From: Brachionus koreanus | Taxonomy: Eukaryota; Rotifera; Eurotatoria; Ploima; Brachionidae | NCBI GenBank assembly: GCA_016987375.1 | Contig: PJRA01000160.1 | Span: 1,516,447-1,580,446, forward strand | Direction of reading: 5' to 3' | Length of the DNA stretch: 64,000 nt | Part shown: positions 59,501-64,000 of the stretch, piece by piece | Numbering within the stretch: the stretch's first letter is position 1 | Layout of the letters: each line of letters opens with the position of its first letter | Made by a program: the position numbers and the translations under genes | The notes under the pieces: generated by a model | What the model saw: only the letters and a program-made list of their open reading frames with translations | What the model was told of the DNA's origin: nothing | Database searches by the model: none

Positions 59501-62500
59501 TTTTAGACCCCTTTTTGGAAAATTAAAACTTTGATTTTATCACATATAAATAAAATTTTAAAAAATGATCTTTATTAAAAAAAAATCTTGATTGTAATTT
59601 TTTAGAAAATTAATAAATTTTCAAAGAAAATGTTTAATTTATCTTTATAACTTTATTTGAAATTTTTATGAGAAATCAGCCGGGCTTTCTAGTGTTAATT
59701 CAATATAAAAATGTTGGCTGACCGGTGGCTTGACCACGAGTCAGTCTATTTTATTAAAATAATATAGATAAGTTTCAGAAGCTAAAATTTACAGTAAAAT
59801 TTGGTTCTATTTATAATGGTTTTCCTAGTGCCGATGCGTATGGTTGTTTACGGTGATATGGTATGGTATGGTACAATATTTAGATTTTTTTATATCTTTA
59901 CCTTTTGTCAATGGAATAAATAAAAACAACCATGAACAAAAATTAAAAAAGACAGAACTCTTGCAGACATTATTTTTTCAAGAAACTGTTCATTTCTATC
60001 ATTTTTTATGAACTCAATTAGATATGTTTCAATGAATTTGCTTTCCTTCTATCTAGTAATTTCTAGGTTAATGAGAAATTGAAATATTATAAATAAGTCT
60101 ACCAAGAGAAGAAAAAAATCGGTCGGTTCTATTTCTATTCAAAAATAAAATGATCTATATATAGAAACAAATTTATACTAAATTAAAAGTAATTGAAAAA
60201 ATAAAACATTAATAAATTATTTTAAATATAATAAAAATAGTTTAAATCAAGTTTAAACATTAGAAAATTTATATAGCAATTTAGATAAGAGTAATCAAAA
60301 ATTTAAAATTATTTAAATATATTAAACAAAAAATTTTTAGAATTAAATTAACAAAAATTTGTAAGACTTAAATTAAATTGTGCTTGACATCGTTAGTAGC
60401 GGTCACAGGGATAATAAAAGCTGGTAGTAGTCATTTTTATGGTCGCCTGCAAAAATAAAACTTTAACACTTGAAGGACCAGATTTTAAATACTACTAAAA
60501 GGACCGAAAGGGGTCATTTTGACCGCTCTTTTTAAAATGCTTTTTTCAAGATCTACAGGACCTTTTTTTACGATAAGATAGTCAGATTAAAAGAGCAAAA
60601 ATTGATAATTATAATGATTTAAAATTTATTTTATAGCTATCAAATAAATAATGATAATTAGATAAAAAATAATAAGCAAAAAAATTTTACCAGAAAATAT
60701 TTCAAAATAATAAAAAATAAGCTATATTTATAAGTAAATTTGAAAAGAAAAAAATTTTCTAATATTTATGGCTTAAAAATGAGAAGGGGTCATTTTGATA
60801 AGCCTGGTGCGAAAAATTGGCATAGAAAATAAAAGTTCAAGTGATAAAAATATTCAAAAAACTAACCTTCTAGTGTGTTAAAAACCTGGTCCTTCTAGTG
60901 TTATAAACTTTGAAATAAAAAAGACCTTACTAATGGTGCAAACCACTATTTCTTGAATATATTTATAAAATTTTCTAAAAATATTTTCAAATAAAAGAAA
61001 TTGAATGAAAACGAAGCATTCCACAAAAGTGTCTACACATGCTGTTTTGAAATTTTACTCAACTCATCTTTTGTCTCCAAGTCATTTAATTCAAGTTCAA
61101 TTAAATTAAGTACTAGAGTTAAACTATTAGATTTGATCGAACTAAAATGTGACCAATTCAGCTTTCCATATTCATTAAAAAATATAAAACTTGAGCCAAT
61201 TGATTTATTACGGATAATCGAATTATTCATAACAAATACATCTATAAATAATCAACCAAATTCAATATGTCTGAATAAATCAATTATTAAACACTTGAGC
61301 ACAATTGAGGAAAGCATACTAGAACTTTTATGCTGGTCAAAAGAATCAAAGCTTTGGACTTTAATAAGACAATTGAAATTGGCAAATTCAAATTCAAACA
61401 GCCATAATGACCTCACGCAGCTTAACTATCCTTTTCCACTTTATGATGAAGTTGGTTTCATGAATAATTCTCATTTGTCACATTCAGGCTCTTCAGGCAG
61501 CATCTTATCCGCAGCTGTTTTAACAAACACAAAAAGCGAATCTTCACCAGCCAAGCCAACTATTACACGGGTCGTTTGCTCAACTAATTCATCCACAACA
61601 ACAACAACAGTCTCAAATGACAATGTAATTTTTACAACTAAAACTTTACCGACCAATTCCGCAAAACAGATTCAAGTATTGACTCTCACGCCTACTGGAT
61701 CTAAAGCTAAACATTCGAAAAATGCAAGACTATTGAATATGACAAATTTTTTAACTTATTTTTTTCGTAAATTTTACAATTTAGCAAATTTTCGTATGCG
61801 GAATTTGCTAGACAAATTAGACATTAACTACATGCTAAACGAGCCAGATGGTAATCAGACTAATTCAAAGCAAACAATCACTCCTATAGCAGCAACATCA
61901 ACACCTGTCTTAACACCTGTGGCTTCATCTCAGATTAAACCGATTCAAATTCAAAATAGTGAGAAGCATCAAGTTTTGTTGAAAAAAATTTGGAATATTT
62001 TTGAATACTCGTTATGTTTTGGTATTGAAACAAACAAAAGTTTAATACAAGGCCGTCATTTGGACCAAATGCTACTTTGTGCAGTTTATTTAGCATGCAA
62101 ATTGACCAATTTACCAATTTTGTTCACTGATATTTTAAAAGCATATAAATCATTAAGACCAGACTCAAGTTCAATTTATCGAGATGTGTTACTAGACAAG
62201 GGCGAATATTATGCCGATCTCATCCAGTTCTATAACACTATTTACATCAAATCTATCAAAGAATTTGCGTTCAGGCTTAATACAAAATTCAACAGCCAAA
62301 CTCCAAATAATTCAGAGAATAAAATGGTCATTACTCCTGTAAATAATTTGCATTTTTTATCGCCGGTGCCGAGACCAACTCAAATTAATCTAAACATAAA
62401 TTTACAATTTACGTCAAGAAAAATAATAAGCCAAAGACCAATATTTATATCGCCAAGTAAAGACCGTTTGGTCTCGAGTACAGCTCAGTTTGTTCAGCCA

Positions 62501-62995
62501 ATAAGCAGCAAATACACTGGCAGAAATAAATTGGTCTATGTCTTTGGTGAATTGGATTCGAATAGAGTTATTAATCAAATAAATGAAATGACAAAAAAAA
62601 ATGAAGTTAAAGTTCGTACATCAAACAAAAGACTCTTTAGTGATATTTCTTCGTATACTTTACCCATTAATACATCAAACAATAAATCCAATTCGGCTAG
62701 TGATGATGAACGCGATGGAAAAGTAAAGCTTACAAAAATAAGCTCATTTGGTTCCGGACTGCCTCGTTCAGTTAATCCGAACGCAATGATCAGTCATTCA
62801 GGTGCGACTAGCTCGAATTTCTTGAGTAAAATAGTAAGCTCAAAATTAGGCTCTACGTCTAATTCAAATTTGGTGACCATGGTGGTTAGCTCGTCGTCTA
62901 ATCAGAATCCAGCGGCTAATGTAAGCATGCCGCTTGGAGCTAATTTTGCTAGACGGATACAAACAATACAAAATGAAAGAACAAATGTTAATTAG
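56514..62995 (+). CDS. RBL1/RBL2-like: Retinoblastoma-family pocket protein (p107/p130 type)
   Basis: Exons 56514-56738, 57428-57651, 57707-57981, 58038-58633, 58691-58849 and 60998-62995; 1158 residues; all introns GT-AG and in phase. The N-terminal domain includes MLWLGCCLYFSYEK, FNVVSVLFKKYETIF and INSDLVNSYHLLVC, as in p130. Pocket A includes EILITSEKKRLG, joined to NENEAFHKSVYTCCFEIL, and ends STIEESILELLCW. After a Ser/Thr-rich spacer, pocket B includes YFFRKFYNLANFRMRNLLDK, GRHLDQMLLCAVYLACK and DLIQFYNTIYIKSIKEFAF. A PIFISPSKD segment and a Ser-rich tail follow. Pocket proteins bind E2F and LxCxE partners to hold back S-phase genes. The nearly continuous YADLIQFYNTIYIK and NSYHLL signatures favour RBL1/2 over RB1. 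Intron 1 (689 bp) shows nothing; intron 5 is described separately. Confidence 0.92.
59129..59192. repeat. Perfect 23-bp inverted repeat
   Basis: The left arm 59129-59151 (ATTTTACTAGTTCTGTAAAT then GCA) is exactly complementary to the right arm 59170-59192, with an 18-nt AT-rich loop that repeats GCATTTACA. In pre-mRNA it would form a stable hairpin. It abuts the element at 59192-59408. Confidence 0.95.
59192..59408. mobile_element. Element with TCTAGTGTTGG terminal inverted repeats
   Basis: TCTAGTGTTGG at the left end and CCAACACTAGA at the right end are exact inverses (11 bp). Similarity becomes loose further in. There is no coding sequence; the core is A/T homopolymers. The ends resemble those of the 20351-20570 element, so they may be one family. 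Superfamily unknown. Confidence 0.55.
59476..59698. mobile_element. piggyBac-type MITE flanked by TTAA
   Basis: TTAA at 59476-59479 and 59695-59698. The ends are CACTAGAACGCCCG on the left and CGGGCTTTCTAGTG on the right (one mismatch when inverted). A GGGGTTTTTTAGACCCC subterminal palindrome is present. Length 223 bp, no ORF. It is the same superfamily, by structure, as 14387-14619 and 60463-60904. Confidence 0.8.
59714..59842. repeat. Dispersed repeat copy B with hairpin
   Basis: Homologous to 15236-15372: GGCTGACCGGTGG ... CACGAGTCAGTC, then an AT-rich tract and CCTAGTGCCGATGCGTA. It lies immediately after a TTAA MITE, as copy A also lies to the right of one. Confidence 0.6.
60463..60904. 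mobile_element. piggyBac-type MITE, about 440 bp, duplicated right end
   Basis: The left end is TTAA then CACTTGAAGGACCAG. The right end is CTGGTCCTTCTAGTG then TTAT, a decayed TTAA. GGGGTCATTTTGACCG lies inside the left end and GGGGTCATTTTGAT inside the right. A second CCTTCTAGTGTG end lies 25 bp further in, suggesting a nested or duplicated terminus. No ORF. Confidence 0.75.
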
Positions 62996-63540
62996 AATTT
63001 TTATTTTATTTAATTAAAAATAATAAAAAAAAAAAGTTGAAAAAAGTCAACAGTTTTAAAAGCCGATAATATGTAAAAAAAAATACCTTGAAATTTTAAC
63101 ACAGGTTTAAAAATTTAAATAATTATTTTTAGCCACTATTATATTTGGTTCACATTTTTTGTTTTTAATTTAATCTGATTTATAACTTTTGTTTGTTTAT
63201 TTAATTTTAGTTTATATTTAAATAAAATATTGTAAAAGCTTGTGGAATTAGAAATAACATTTTTTAAACTTAGATTTTTTTCCTTAATAAGTAGAACCGT
63301 ATTCAGCTAGTAGTAAATGTTCCTCAAATCGTATCCTTATTTTGTTATTTAAAAATTTAGGATTTAAGCTGACAAATTTGAAGCAATTAAATCATTTAAG
63401 ATTTCATTAAGTTAATCTTATAACCATAGCAAATATTAAGTTTTTCAAAAATTTGAAAAAAAATTTTTTTATGATATTTTGCTTTTATGACATTTTGATG
63501 AATTTTAAATTTTAGCTTAACTTTTTTAATCTAATTTATA
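62996..63540. other. 3' flank of the pocket-protein gene
   Basis: AT-rich, with AATAAA-like words soon after the stop. Nothing else is recognised. Confidence 0.5.
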
Positions 63541-64000
63541 AACTAGAATTCTAGGTCAGTGAATCGGCAGTAGTACATATGTTCGCAGACAACATTTTCG
63601 CAAGAATTTAACTATGTTAGAAGCAGTAGCATTAGTAAAAAAAATACTGCGACCCAAGAAAGGATTAAGCTTTGACAACCTATAGCAGTTAAAAAGTTGA
63701 TTTAGCTGAGACTACTACTGAGCGCGATCTTGGTGTAATGGTGAACAATAAACTCAAATGGAATGATCAAATTGACAACTGCGTTAATAAATCTAACAAC
63801 ATGCTTGGTATGCTCAAGAAAACGTTCGTGTATTGGGATGCTCAATCGTTTTTGCAGCTTTATAAAGCATATGTTAGACCGCATCTAGAATACTGTGCAC
63901 CTGCCTGGAATCCTTATTTAAAGAAGTATATACTTAAACTTGAACAAGTACAAAGAAGAGCTACGAAACTTGTTCCACAAATAAGAAGTTTGAACTATGA
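63541..64000 (+). pseudogene. Jockey-type LINE reverse transcriptase fragment, cut by window edge
   Basis: From 63696 to the window end one frame is open and encodes the C-terminal part of a jockey/CR1-like reverse transcriptase: ERDLGVMVNNKLKW, LYKAYVRPHLEYCAPAWNPY and LEQVQRRATKLVP. Upstream (63575-63595) is a FADN in place of the catalytic FADD, then stops and missing sequence. The visible part is therefore internally deleted. The element may continue past 64000. Confidence 0.8.

Larger units (their letters stand above)
58850..60997 (+). other. Repeat-filled intron 5 of the pocket-protein gene
   Basis: A 2148-bp intron beginning GTATTT after codon FLK and ending AAAAG before AAATTG, within the pocket A coding region. 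Introns 2-4 of this gene are 55-57 bp. The expansion is explained by inserted elements: a 64-bp hairpin, a GTGTTGG-ended element, two TTAA MITEs and a dispersed repeat. Confidence 0.85.

Noticed and set aside
1..64000. tRNA, rRNA, CRISPR or prokaryotic signals
   Set aside because: No cloverleaf-like blocks with a GTTCGANTC arm were found, no regularly spaced direct repeats, and the genes have spliceosomal introns.

Overview
The window is animal nuclear DNA, roughly three quarters A+T by eye. Most of the introns that can be reconstructed are only 49-57 bp, the gene families are metazoan (RASSF, class A GPCR, carboxypeptidase D, RBR ligase, MFSD3, NUDT6, pocket protein), and there are many short or decayed transposons. 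A very AT-rich genome with tiny introns and signs of spliced-leader trans-splicing fits a rotifer (Brachionus-type monogonont) best. That assignment is inference and was not tested by any search.

Layout. 1-11.7 kb holds no recognisable gene. 11.71-13.62 kb (+) is an intronless N-terminal RASSF (RASSF9/10 type). 13.6-17.9 kb is intergenic, with a TTAA-flanked MITE interrupted by an assembly gap. 17.9-19.1 kb (-) is a two-exon class A GPCR. 19.1-25.1 kb is intergenic, with a 220-bp inverted-repeat element and RTE-type LINE debris. 25.1-26.8 kb is a young inverted duplication, with arms of about 450 bp, of the 3' end of a zinc-finger gene or pseudogene. 27.0-28.5 kb holds small unrecognised genes. 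28.8-31.4 kb (-) encodes a large multi-pass membrane protein that I think is tincar-like. 31.4-38.4 kb shows nothing.

38.4-47.5 kb (+) holds two tandem carboxypeptidase D-like genes. The upstream copy has lost active-site residues; the downstream copy looks fully active. Between them lie an RTE fragment and a dead MULE transposase, itself split by a hAT-like MITE with a perfect 8-bp target duplication. 48.8-50.5 kb (-) is a RING-IBR-RING ubiquitin ligase. 51.8-54.5 kb (-) carries NUDT6 followed 53 bp later by MFSD3. This looks like an operon, with a 3' splice acceptor directly before the MFSD3 start codon. 56.5-63.0 kb (+) is a six-exon retinoblastoma-family pocket protein (RBL1/RBL2 type, 1158 residues) whose 2.1-kb fifth intron is packed with MITEs and hairpins. 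The window ends inside a jockey-type LINE fragment.

The genes do not form one pathway. The most interesting leads are: a recurrent TAG splice-acceptor motif 2-22 nt before the start codons of most genes (trans-splicing), the NUDT6-MFSD3 pair, the active/pseudo-enzyme carboxypeptidase pair, and the long inverted duplication able to form double-stranded RNA. Splice models were built by hand from GT/AG sites, reading phase and family homology recalled from memory. No database was searched.
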